From contig JAJEJA010000102.1 of the NCBI GenBank assembly GCA_022828145.1, forward strand, positions 1 to 32,948: a stretch of 32,948 bases of DNA. Direction: 5' to 3'. This stretch comes from Candidatus Poribacteria bacterium. GTDB lineage: Bacteria > Poribacteria > WGA-4E > WGA-3G. Positions 1-7,530 of the stretch are shown here, piece after piece. The position numbers and the translations under genes are program-made. The notes below the pieces were generated by a model that saw nothing but the letters and a program-made list of their open reading frames with translations, was not told the DNA's origin and made no database searches. Numbering within the stretch: position 1 is the first letter of the stretch; every line of letters starts with the position of its first letter.

Positions 1-1
1 T

Positions 2-148
2 GTCAAACACGGATTGCTACGCGTGACAGGGTTTGACACAAGAGGCGGACTGAACCTAAGTGAAATTTCAAGTGTTAAGCGGGTTGTTAGAGGAGCGAAA
101 TATGAGAGTTTTTGCATCCTCACAAAACTAAACTTTCAATATAGATAA
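2..148 (+). CDS. Partial open frame entering from the left edge, unknown
   Basis: An open frame runs from the first bases of the window to a TAA at 146-148 (48 codons) with no start visible. The other two forward frames are interrupted early. The encoded tail is basic and ends in a QYR-type terminus. I recognise no family in it. The stem-loop that follows at 152-194 would make it the 3' end of a transposon gene if that stem-loop is an IS200/IS605 end, but the tail lacks the CxxC zinc-finger residues expected near the end of TnpB. It may equally be a chance open stretch. Confidence 0.25.
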   Translation, partial: VKHGLLRVTGFDTRGGLNLSEISSVKRVVRGAKYESFCILTKLNFQYR

Positions 149-151
149 GAG

Positions 152-194
152 CGGGCATTCCCCACCGAGCTAAAGCTGCGGTGTCCCCTGCCCG
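152..194 (+). mobile_element. Stem-loop resembling an IS200/IS605 right end
   Basis: A strong two-part hairpin. The outer stem is CGGGCA (152-157) with TGCCCG (189-194). The inner stem is CACCG-AGC (163-170) with GCT-(G)-CGGTG (175-183), around a TAAA loop. There is no following T-run, which argues against a simple terminator. From general knowledge, IS200/IS605 elements end in such imperfect subterminal hairpins a few bases before the cleavage site, and here the bases TTTGATGG follow. No transposase is visible in the window, so the assignment is by resemblance only. The next reading frame lacks its 5' end, which fits an insertion here. Confidence 0.35.
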
Positions 195-231
195 AATAAT
201 TTGATGGTGGTGGTAATTTTACAGATTATAG

Positions 232-552
232 TTGGCAAAAGTTCGAGAGGCACAAAAAAGAAACCCTAATATGTTAGTTGCTGGTTTTGTCGACGGTCGC
301 CTCATACATATATTTGAGTTTAGTTTCAACGAGCAGGGCTTCACAGATCAATTGGAAAAGCAACTTAAAAAGCGATTCCCTAATGGGGACATTATTGGTG
401 AATACCTGCGGAGTGCACAATTTTCATTTGTGCATTATAAGGGCTCAAAGAGCCTGAAAACAATTTATTCCGCACCTACACCTGAGCTCACTAAAGCGCG
501 TCCATGTATGACAAAGCATGTGTTCAACTATATAAGGTATTCTGCACAATGA
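232..552 (+). pseudogene. Probable 5'-truncated gene, possible restriction endonuclease C-terminus
   Basis: The frame is open from just after an in-frame TAG (229-231) to TGA at 550-552. The only early starts are a TTG at 232 and an ATG at 271, neither with a good ribosome site. About 106 residues are encoded, with the central run MLVAGFVDGRLIHIFEFSF. The stop overlaps the ATG of the next methyltransferase (ATGA, 549-552), the usual arrangement of coupled R and M genes. Inference: this is the C-terminal part of a type II restriction endonuclease partnered with that methyltransferase, its 5' part lost, perhaps through the insertion suggested at 152-194. The family is not recognised with certainty. 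It could also be a small intact gene using a weak start. Confidence 0.45.
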
Positions 553-1503
553 ACATTACAAATGAACACCTCCTTAAAGAGTCTTCTCTCCATAGTAAAC
601 AAATCACAAATGACACTCTGGGAGAGGGTAAACTTATTGAAGGTGACACACTTAGTGTTTTGTCTAAAGTAGATGATGATCTCATCAATGTAGGAATAAC
701 ATCACCACCATATAACAAGCAAGAGAAGCAAAAAGGATGGCTTGTAAAAAATGTAGTGTATGATGTGTATAAAGATGTTGTACCTGAACCGGAATATCAA
801 GAAAACCAAGTAAATGTACTTGATGAAATATTCCGTGTGACAGCTCCTGGAGGTTCGTTTTTCTATAATCATAAAATAAGATGGGATAGAGGCAACATGT
901 ATCATCCTATGGACTGGCTACGAAAAACAATGTGGACGGTAAAACAGGAAATCATCTGGGACAGAATGATCGCTGGAAATATACGCGGTTGGCGGTTTTG
1001 GCAAGTGGAAGAACGCATATATTGGTTGTATAAACCGATAGACAATCAACTAATTGGCAAGGAATTGCGATCTTGTGATGCTAAAATGACATCTATTTGG
1101 CGAGGCGTGCCAGAACGGTAAAAAGAATTCGCATCCTGCCCCTTTTCCTCTCTGGTTGCCAGCTCGTGTTATTATATCAATCTTGGGAACAGAAGAACAG
1201 GGTATTGTGCTTGATCCTTACATTGGCAGTGGCACTACAGCTGTTGCAGCAAAACTATTAGGGCATAAATACATAGGTATTGATAGAAGCGAGGCGTATA
1301 TACAAATGACCTGTGAAAGACTAAATAGTTCTGTTAAAGAAAAGCCAAAGATACAGGAAGAACTTGCGTTGCATGTTGTGGAGACAACCTTTAAGGAACG
1401 AAAAGCGAAAGGTGAGAATGTTGGGAAATTTCGTCCTACAGAAGAAGATCAACTACGTTTATTTGATAAGTCAAAAGATCAGGATAAGGGATACAATTTA
1501 TAG
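549..1503 (+). pseudogene. Beta-class DNA methyltransferase (N4-cytosine or N6-adenine), frameshifted
   Basis: DNA modification methylase of a type II restriction-modification system. The ATG at 549 overlaps the upstream stop. Catalytic motif IV, TSPPYN, lies at residues 51-56. The AdoMet-binding motif I, DPYIGSGTTAVAA, lies near the C-terminus (bases 1213-1251). Motif IV before motif I is the beta order. The frame breaks at 1119-1121: it reads ...RGVPER then TAA, while the frame one base on continues KKNSHPAPFPLWLPARV, the conserved HPAPFP segment of this family, and runs on to TAG at 1501-1503. One extra base near 1119 explains this. Both halves are otherwise well preserved, so the lesion is recent or a sequence error. 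Split as it is, the product would lack its AdoMet site. Confidence 0.85.
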
Positions 1504-1750
1504 GGTTTGTAATTAATTTGTTTTTTGATACACTATCATTTCCAGTTAGGGTGGCACAGCTACGAGCAACGCACGTTGTTTCTGCCCCCCTTCTAATTTT
1601 ATAATTGAAAATAGAATTGATGTTGTGTGAGTTTAACATCTTTCATTGAATTTACTTACTACACTAAACTTTCGGGAGCGAAAGCGTGCTGGATTTGTCA
1701 CTCTGCATGCTGCTTACAATTGTGCTTCCCTAACTTGGAGAATAATAAAA

Positions 1751-2077
1751 ATGACAAATTTAGAAGGAACGTCCGCATTGACACTAATAGAATTAAATCG
1801 AGAACTGTTGGATGAGATGGACAACTTTAGTGCCAAACTTCCTGCAGAACTGCCGGAGCGGGGACATCCTGACGAATTTGCTTATAATTGCTTATACCGA
1901 TACGCAAGGGATATTGCCCTTGATATAAATTTACTCATTGAAGCAACCAGACAAGGGGCTGATACTTTTATCTCTCCTGGTATGTATATTTTATGCCGTT
2001 CATTACTAATAACTTGCATTGATACCTATTACATAAAAGTTGATCCGCTGAAAAGAGCAGCAAAGGTTGCCAAGTGA
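1751..2077 (+). CDS. Small protein of unknown function in the R-M island
   Basis: 108 residues. The ATG at 1751 is chosen because GGAG at 1737-1740 lies 10 bases upstream; in-frame codons reaching back to 1646 have no such site. The protein looks all-helical and acidic in its first half (IELNRELLDEMDNF), then has a hydrophobic helix with ILCRSLLITCIDTYY near its end. I do not recognise a family; a HEPN- or DUF5677-like helical bundle is a speculation, and no RX4-6H motif is present. Its stop overlaps a GTG (GTGA, 2074-2077) that begins the restriction endonuclease frame, suggesting translational coupling and a role in that system, for example as a controller, inhibitor or subunit. Confidence 0.55.
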   Translation: MTNLEGTSALTLIELNRELLDEMDNFSAKLPAELPERGHPDEFAYNCLYRYARDIALDINLLIEATRQGADTFISPGMYILCRSLLITCIDTYYIKVDPLKRAAKVAK

Positions 2078-3131
2078 CCACCGATAAGAATATTTCGCAC
2101 AACCAAGAGTGGTTAAGAAACGCACATACCGGTCTTAAAGGAAGGAGTTTAATGACTATTAATCACATCACAGAACACGGTAAAACTAACAATACTATGA
2201 TACGTACCATCTTAACCTCAAGAAAGTTACGGTTATTCCAATTATCAAAGACGAGGGGGCTGGCACACAAAATAATGATCGAATTAACTTTATTACGTTT
2301 TCTTGGATGAATCTGCTAAACATCTATGTCGTTTTAGCATGGTATGAAGATGCAGACAGGAAACCCAACACAACTGACCGTATTACTAATCAAATATTAA
2401 ATGCTGAATGTGTGACAGAAAAGTTATTTGAATTGAGTCAATATCAGATGAGCGCATTACATTGGAATACAACACATTTTGAGAAAGATTTTGAGACTGT
2501 TTATATGAATGCAGTTGAGAGTTACAAACGAATTTCTCTGAGTAAAGACGTGAATATGCATGTTCCACAAGCCCACATGCTGAAGTTAAAAGAATTTCAA
2601 AAGGATAACCATTTTTGTTTAGAGAATTTCAAAGATGCTACGCTTCCAGCTTCACATGCTGCATCACTTAGAGAATCCGTGACGATGCATGAATTAGAAG
2701 CTTTAGACCAACATGCTAAAGGTGTATTCTCAATTAAGAACTATTTGGGTGGGGAATATCATTTGACAGCTGATGAGGTATATTGGGAAGATGGTAAATT
2801 GGTTATACAAGAATCAAAGAATAGCAGTAGAAAAAAATTCCCATCTAAAAATGACATTAAAGACGGATTATTTAAACTTATACTCTTCGCAAATTTAACA
2901 CATGTCGAAGTAGGGAAAAGAACTAACGTCCAATTCAGTGTCAGACTAAAACTGACAGGAGATTTTATTGGAACTTTACATTTACCTAACGATAGAAAAA
3001 ATATAGATCGTTTTTGTATAGAAAACCAATTAACACAGACACAGCAAAATACGATCGAATTACTCAATCGTGAATCTTGTGAAAATGAAAACTTAGGGGT
3101 ATGGATCACAAAATACAAGTATCAACAATAG
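2074..3131 (+). pseudogene. PD-(D/E)XK type II restriction endonuclease, frameshifted
   Basis: Two open frames read as one protein. The first, from GTG 2074, contains EWLRNAHTGLKGRSL and ends at HGKTNN. The second, one frame back, continues YYDTYHLNLKKVTVIPIIKD and is open through the ATG at 2307 to TAG at 3129-3131. Loss of one base near 2193 (AATTAC reduced to AATAC) explains the switch. The catalytic core is visible at bases 2760-2820: an Asp in HLTADEVYWEDG, then a strand ending in VIQESKN, giving D...E-x-K of the PD-(D/E)XK nuclease fold. The rest is helical. A Dam-type methyltransferase starts 6 bases downstream, the expected partner. A restart at ATG 2307 would drop roughly the first 80 residues. 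The nuclease call rests on motif and context, not on a recognised subfamily. Confidence 0.6.
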
Positions 3132-3137
3132 GACAAC

Positions 3138-3971
3138 ATGAACAAATTAGCAAAAAGTCCTCTACGATATCCAGGTGGAAAATCAAGAGCACTTAAGCAG
3201 ATTATTCCACTTCTACCTCCAAATATAAAAGAATATCGAGAACCGTTCGTTGGTGGAGGTTCTGTCTTTTTTGCAATTCGTAGCATTTTTCAGGATCACA
3301 TAGATGCCTATTGGATAAATGACCTAAATTATGACCTATATTGTTTTTGGAAGCATACGCGCGATAATGTTGATGATTTAGTAGACTCTATAGGTAAAAT
3401 TAAGAGAGAATATAAGAACGGAAGGATTCTGTTTAATGAATTAACAAAAGACAAAGATTTACTATCAGCAGATAGAGGGGTGCTTCCTGAATTTGAAAGA
3501 GCAGTACGTTTCTTTATTCTAAACAGAATTTCTTTTTCTGGTATAGTTGATTCGGGAGGATATTCTCAAGCTGCTTATGATAAACGATTTACAGACTCTT
3601 CTATTGAAAGAGTAAAAATGATTTCTCAATATCTAACGAAAGTACATATAAAATGTGGAGATTACTCCGATCTTCTCTTTCAGGAAGGTAAGAATGTCTT
3701 TATCTTTCTTGACCCGCCGTATTGGAAAACCACAGAATCCAAATTGTATGGTACAAGAGGAACGCTACATACTACATTTGACCACGAACGATTTGCAGAG
3801 AATATGAAGAAGTGCTCTCATCAGTGGTTGATTACCTACGACGATTCCCCAGTGATTCGAGAACTTTTTGATTTTGCAGATATTTGTAAATGGACTTTGC
3901 AATATGGCATGAACAATTTTATGAAAGATAATGCAGCAAAAGGGAATGAACTGTTCATTAAAAATTACTGA
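3138..3971 (+). CDS. Dam-family (class alpha, D12) DNA adenine methyltransferase
   Basis: 277 residues, full length for the D12 family of N6-adenine methyltransferases that methylate DNA using AdoMet. Motif X is SPLRYPGGKSRA (residues 7-18), motif I is REPFVGGGSVFF (34-45), and the catalytic motif IV DPPY is at 192-195. The C-terminal KGNELFIKNY is typical. AGGA precedes the ATG. It follows the restriction gene by 6 bases and would protect the host from it. With the nuclease frame broken, this gene now looks like an orphan methyltransferase, which could persist for regulatory methylation. The target sequence cannot be read from the gene; GATC is only the commonest specificity in the family. 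Confidence 0.9.
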   Translation: MNKLAKSPLRYPGGKSRALKQIIPLLPPNIKEYREPFVGGGSVFFAIRSIFQDHIDAYWINDLNYDLYCFWKHTRDNVDDLVDSIGKIKREYKNGRILFNELTKDKDLLSADRGVLPEFERAVRFFILNRISFSGIVDSGGYSQAAYDKRFTDSSIERVKMISQYLTKVHIKCGDYSDLLFQEGKNVFIFLDPPYWKTTESKLYGTRGTLHTTFDHERFAENMKKCSHQWLITYDDSPVIRELFDFADICKWTLQYGMNNFMKDNAAKGNELFIKNY

Positions 3972-4051
3972 GTTAGAACTTACGCAGGTTGATCTTATGT
4001 AGCACAAAATTCATGAAGATTAAGAACATATTTCGGTAATTTTAATTTTTC

Positions 4052-4079
4052 CCAGGCCGGTAGGTTTGGTTTCCTAACC
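4052..4079 (+). repeat. GTAGGTTTGG palindromic repeat, copy 1
   Basis: Begins CCAGGCCGGTAGG, followed by TTTGGTT-TCCT-AACCAA, giving a stem of about 6 bp around a TCCT loop. It matches copies 2 and 3 except at the base that changes the stem from CGG/CCG to TGG/CCA, and both arms change together. No gene lies between 3972 and 4686. Confidence 0.8.
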
Positions 4080-4153
4080 AATTTAGAATACCAAACGCGT
4101 ATTCTGACATACACATAAGCGTCAATTTAAGGAAATACGAAAGTGACAGTACC

Positions 4154-4185
4154 CCAGGCCGGTAGGTTCGGTTTCCTAACCGAAC
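4154..4185 (+). repeat. GTAGGTTCGG palindromic repeat, copy 2
   Basis: CCAGGCCGGTAGG is followed by a perfect hairpin GTTCGGTT-TCCT-AACCGAAC (8-bp arms, 4-base loop). It is the direct-orientation member of the inverted pair within the cassette. Confidence 0.85.
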
Positions 4186-4230
4186 TGGATTCTTCGCGAA
4201 AACCTTTATGAACGCAATTGGCACAAAGCC

Positions 4231-4262
4231 GGTTCGGTTAGGAAACCGAACCTACCGGCCTG
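4231..4262 (-). repeat. GTAGGTTCGG palindromic repeat, copy 3 (inverted)
   Basis: Reverse complement of copy 2 over about 30 bases, including the hairpin and the CCTACCGGCCTG tail. Confidence 0.85.
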
Positions 4263-4300
4263 AAATTTATAGCGTAATTCCTCTTAAATTGACGCCTATT

Positions 4301-4320
4301 GTGCGGTTTCCTAACCGCAC
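4301..4320 (+). repeat. Palindromic repeat, copy 4 (hairpin only)
   Basis: GTGCGGTT-TCCT-AACCGCAC, a perfect 8-bp stem with the same TCCT loop as copies 1-3 but a different stem pair (T-A replaced by G-C), a compensatory change. The CCAGGCCGG flank is missing. Confidence 0.75.
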
Positions 4321-4406
4321 CGGATCTTTCTCCAAAACTACCGAATTAATGAATTAATCCTCCTCTATAGTTTGTGTCAGAAGTCCACTTTAATGTATGT
4401 GGTTGC

Positions 4407-4590
4407 AGAAAGAAGCACAATCAAGGATGAATGTGCTACAGCAATATCAATATGTATATTTTATGGAGTAGGATAATGGAGGATAAATGCTGTAGAAAGA
4501 GGCACAATCTAACAGAATGTGCTACAAAGAACGGCACAATCTAACAGAATGTGCTACAAAGAAACGCGCAATCAAGGATGAATGTGCAAC
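4407..4590 (+). repeat. GCACAAT...GAATGTGC repeat units upstream of the VWA promoter
   Basis: Four copies of a unit of about 32 bases: AAAGAAGCACAATC, a short centre, then GAATGTGCTAC. Unit cores begin at 4415, 4502, 4534 and 4566; the last three are exactly 32 bp apart. Each unit has GCACA and TGTGC arms that could pair; the fourth has GCGCA, which still pairs through G-U in RNA. Two centre variants occur: ATCAAGGAT (units 1 and 4) and ATCTAACA (units 2 and 3). The array ends 14 bases before the -35 element at 4605. Reading frames through this stretch look non-coding. Confidence 0.75.
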
Positions 4591-4604
4591 TGCTCATATC
4601 TATA

Positions 4605-4633
4605 TTGAAAAATTCCCTATCAACTGTTATAAT
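4605..4633 (+). promoter_or_regulatory. Sigma70-type promoter of the VWA-moaB operon
   Basis: TTGAAA (4605-4610), 17-bp spacer, TATAAT (4628-4633). Transcription would start near 4640, leaving a leader of about 47 bases with AGGAG at 4676-4680, 6 bases before the ATG at 4687. Confidence 0.75.
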
Positions 4634-4686
4634 ATACACACTTACCGATCTGAAGAACGAAGGCAATCAACTTATAGGAGAAGATT

Positions 4687-6894
4687 ATGCGTCAAAAGCG
4701 TTCGAAAACCCGCTCTATAAATGCATTATTGATTGCTGGAATCATGCATCTCTGGTTAGCACTATTCTTAACGTTTTTCTATTACACACAGCTCAGCCAT
4801 GAAATAGATGATGTTATCGGTTTAGACCTTGTTAACCTGGAAAATCCTGATCAATTGCACCGGCGACTAAAAAGACCTTTACCGAAACAAACCTTGACCA
4901 AAAAACCGTCAAGAACCATCTCAGAACACAGACCGCAGCATCTTAAACAGACAGCTTCACCACATCCAATAGATGAAACACTTCGACCTTCAGAACAGAT
5001 CTTAATGCACCATGCATCGGAAATAGTGTCAGATACAGCCACCGATCTAACAGATATTACAACACATGCCAAACATTTAGACAGACAGTCAGCAGCACTG
5101 CCAAAATCTGTATCCAGTCCTTACGATATTACATCCGGTAAAGGTAAGGAGAGTCTTAGACAGAGAGTAAAGGGTGATGGAAAAAGTGGTATACATAGAA
5201 TTGAGTCTACGGGTACAGCAGATATTGGCAGTATCGGTGATGGGTTTGGAATCGATGGGGATGGTGGAAAAGGGACTGGGAAAGGAAAATCTGACCCTAT
5301 CGGAGACGCATTGAAAGAGATCGCTAACCACATTGTTGCATCGCGAACACTGGACAAAGTCAATGTGATTTTCGTGTTAGACACAAGTGCCAGCATGCAT
5401 GATAACATACAGCAGGTTGCAAAAAACCTTTATACAATGACAGATGCATTTGACCTCGCAAATCTTGAGTACCATTTTGGTATGTCTGAATTCAGTGTAC
5501 GACGAGAGGGACAGGAACTAAAGACAAATGCACTCATGCCAGATGTTGGCTTGTTGAAAAAACGGATGCAAGGGGTTCGACTCAGTGGGGACGAAAATGC
5601 ATTAGATGCACTATTAGGTACGGTAAATTTCATAGATTTCCATGCGGATGCAGATAAACATCTTATCTTAGTTACAGATGAACCCGCGACTACCAGTTTA
5701 AGAACAGAAAACAGTACGCAGACACAACGGGAGAAAGTTATTGATGAAGCGCAATTTCAGGAAATACGTGTCAACATACTCGGTTTCGCTGAACCTTATC
5801 AACAGAAACTCGCTGAGGTTACAGGGGGTGTATGGCAACAGATTCCTGGGAGCGATTATAATCCTGCTGCATTACCAGCAAACCGTGCTGGAAACCAAAA
5901 ACTTCTCAAAACCTTCCGTGAAATTGCTGTAAGTATACGCAAGAGCGGTAACACCCCAATGCTACAAATTGCGTTATACTTTGAGGTGACGATACAGACC
6001 GGAGAGAATCCAATCCAAAGAATACAAGAAGAATTTGATACACATGGGGTTGTCTTAAGAGCAGAATCCTTTGAGACTGAATACAATGAACTTGTAGGGA
6101 AAGATAAGAAAAATCTGCTCATAATTACCGACTATAGCCACGGACAACTCTATGCTATGCAAATAGAGAATGACAAGATTTCTGTTTATTCAGGAGAATA
6201 TCCAAAAAATTGGACTTTGACACCAAAACTTATTGCTAATTCATATCAACAATCTAACAAGTGGTTCATCAATGATCAAATGAATAAACAGACATATACT
6301 TTCATTAAAGCAAGAGAAACATTAGCAGTTTATATGGGTGGACAACCGGGGAATACACAGAGAGTTAATGCAGAATCAATAGTTGACATTGTAGTTATGT
6401 TAGACTATAGCGGTAGTATGAGGGGTAAATCTCAAGCAGTTATGCTCGGATTAAGCACCCTAATTGGACGACTATCCATTTTTCCGATGAAATATCGTAT
6501 CGGTCTCATGCGATTCGCGGTAGCAAAGGACGCCATTAAGTCTGTGGACGGCGTAGACATCGCTCAGATGCCGATTAATGAAGTCATCATAGAAAGTCTT
6601 ATGGAGGATCCATTCGGTGGAGACGAGCATCTGTTGGATGCTATCGTAGAAGGGTTACCGCAGGTACAGTTCAGTCCTTATGCCAAAAGGTTTCTACTTG
6701 TTCTTACTGACGAACCGACAACCGGTACCCAAACAGAGGAGAAAGCATTGGAAGTATGTCGATCCTTAGGCATTACTGCATACATAATCGGTTATCCTGA
6801 TGAGAACGATTTCCAGACGACTTTAGCTGTTGAAACCGGAGGTTTTTTCTATACGATGCCTAAACATCTGAATAAGGCATACCCTAATCAATAA
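4687..6894 (+). CDS. Membrane-anchored protein with two VWA domains and a TonB-like N-terminus
   Basis: 735 residues. A basic N-terminus is followed by one membrane segment (about 11-33) with a His inside it (H21, [10 protein letters not shown]), as in TonB anchors, and a Pro/Lys-rich linker ([14 protein letters not shown]). A low-complexity Gly stretch near 180-205 leads to VWA domain 1 with the metal-site motif DTSAS at 232-236 and LVTDEPA further on. A middle domain is unassigned. VWA domain 2 has DYSGSM at 573-578 and LVLTDEP near its end. VWA domains with DxSxS bind a divalent metal and mediate protein-protein contacts. The body is probably periplasmic. The ATG is set by AGGAG 6 bases upstream. 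The moaB-like gene follows 14 bases after the stop. The partner protein is unknown. Confidence 0.8.
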   Translation: MRQKRSKTRSINALLIAGIMHLWLALFLTFFYYTQLSHEIDDVIGLDLVNLENPDQLHRRLKRPLPKQTLTKKPSRTISEHRPQHLKQTASPHPIDETLRPSEQILMHHASEIVSDTATDLTDITTHAKHLDRQSAALPKSVSSPYDITSGKGKESLRQRVKGDGKSGIHRIESTGTADIGSIGDGFGIDGDGGKGTGKGKSDPIGDALKEIANHIVASRTLDKVNVIFVLDTSASMHDNIQQVAKNLYTMTDAFDLANLEYHFGMSEFSVRREGQELKTNALMPDVGLLKKRMQGVRLSGDENALDALLGTVNFIDFHADADKHLILVTDEPATTSLRTENSTQTQREKVIDEAQFQEIRVNILGFAEPYQQKLAEVTGGVWQQIPGSDYNPAALPANRAGNQKLLKTFREIAVSIRKSGNTPMLQIALYFEVTIQTGENPIQRIQEEFDTHGVVLRAESFETEYNELVGKDKKNLLIITDYSHGQLYAMQIENDKISVYSGEYPKNWTLTPKLIANSYQQSNKWFINDQMNKQTYTFIKARETLAVYMGGQPGNTQRVNAESIVDIVVMLDYSGSMRGKSQAVMLGLSTLIGRLSIFPMKYRIGLMRFAVAKDAIKSVDGVDIAQMPINEVIIESLMEDPFGGDEHLLDAIVEGLPQVQFSPYAKRFLLVLTDEPTTGTQTEEKALEVCRSLGITAYIIGYPDENDFQTTLAVETGGFFYTMPKHLNKAYPNQ

Positions 6895-6908
6895 TCAAGA
6901 GGAGATTT

Positions 6909-7424
6909 ATGACCAAAACAAGTTCTGACCAACATAGAGAAATAGCAGCTGAGGAAGGTCCTGTTTCGGTTGCTATCGTTACCGTAAGCGATTCACGTAC
7001 ACCCGAAACAGACACGAATGCAGCATTCTTACGCGAACAGCTTGATCGCGGAAAGAACAACGTAGTTGCATATCAGATTATTAAAGATGAACCTGACCAA
7101 GTAGAAGAGATGTTGGACAAGATGGCTGCCAGTGATGCACAGATCATTATATTCAACGGTGGCACTGGAATCGCGCCGCGGGACACTACTTTTGATGTGC
7201 TGAATCGAAAGTTAGAGAAAACGTTACCAGGTTTTGGTGAACTATTTCGTATGTTTAGTTATGACCAAGTTGGTGCTGCTGCAATGCTCTCCCGTGCTAC
7301 GGCAGGGGTCTATCGTGGGAAGGTTGTCATATCCACCCCAGGTTCAAACGCAGCAGTTCGATTAGCATGGGAGAAACTTATCGGACCCGAATTACAACAC
7401 CTTGCATGGGAGGTCGGTCGTTAA
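6909..7424 (+). CDS. moaB: MoaB/Mog-family molybdenum cofactor biosynthesis protein
   Basis: 171 residues, the usual size. MoaB/Mog proteins adenylylate molybdopterin before metal insertion in molybdenum cofactor synthesis, in the cytoplasm. Family motifs are clear: VTVSDSRT near residue 25, the pterin-binding [13 protein letters not shown] near 80, PGFGELFR near 105, MLSRATAG near 120 and STPGSNAAV near 140. AGGAG lies at 6899-6903, six bases before the ATG. It is the second gene after the VWA protein. No other cofactor genes (moaA, moeA) are present, so its link to the VWA protein is unexplained. MoaB and MogA subtypes cannot be separated by eye. Confidence 0.9.
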   Translation: MTKTSSDQHREIAAEEGPVSVAIVTVSDSRTPETDTNAAFLREQLDRGKNNVVAYQIIKDEPDQVEEMLDKMAASDAQIIIFNGGTGIAPRDTTFDVLNRKLEKTLPGFGELFRMFSYDQVGAAAMLSRATAGVYRGKVVISTPGSNAAVRLAWEKLIGPELQHLAWEVGR

Positions 7425-7438
7425 TCACTTTCAATAAG

Positions 7439-7479
7439 AATAGCACATTTCAAGATAGTGTTCTGTCAAGTGCTATTTT
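7439..7479 (+). terminator. Possible terminator stem-loop after moaB
   Basis: AATAGCAC (7439-7446) pairs with GTGCTATT (7470-7477), followed by TT. The 23-base loop is long and the T-run short, so efficiency is doubtful. Confidence 0.4.
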
Positions 7480-7483
7480 GTAG

Positions 7484-7510
7484 GTCGGGTAGAGCGAAGC
7501 GAAACCCGAC
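7484..7510. repeat. REP-like hairpin between convergent genes
   Basis: GTCGGGT (7484-7490) and ACCCGAC (7504-7510) enclose AGAGCGAAGCGAA. It sits between the convergent moaB and ecfT genes and could end transcription from either side. A related sequence (GTAGGTCGGGTAGAG) occurs at 31457-31483 with the right arm incomplete. Confidence 0.65.
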
Positions 7511-7530
7511 TTTACAGCGGAGATGAAGTA

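Larger units (their letters stand above)
4118..4295. repeat. Inverted palindrome cassette with GCGTCAATTTAAG ends
   Basis: The left end GCGTCAATTTAAGGAA (4119-4134) and the right end TTCCTCTTAAATTGACGC (4278-4295) are inverted copies differing by a small indel. Between them lie palindromic repeat copies 2 and 3 in opposite orientation, so the whole unit of about 180 bp could fold as one large cruciform or hairpin. It has no coding capacity. Related end sequences bracket a different palindrome at 31485-31683. It behaves like a non-autonomous repeat unit (MITE- or REP-doublet-like); no transposase is visible. Confidence 0.6.

Noticed and set aside
1110..1125. Programmed ribosomal frameshift in the methyltransferase
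   Set aside because: The site (CGG-TAA-AAA) has no classic slippery heptamer or following pseudoknot that I can see; an indel is simpler.
2074..2310. Separate 78-codon gene before the nuclease
   Set aside because: Its second half is not protein-like, while the neighbouring frame continues a coherent protein; better explained as the nuclease N-terminus cut by a one-base deletion.
4517..4802. Short open frames through the 32-bp repeat array
   Set aside because: They read the repeats and promoter and then run into the VWA gene in the wrong frame; no ribosome site or protein-like composition.
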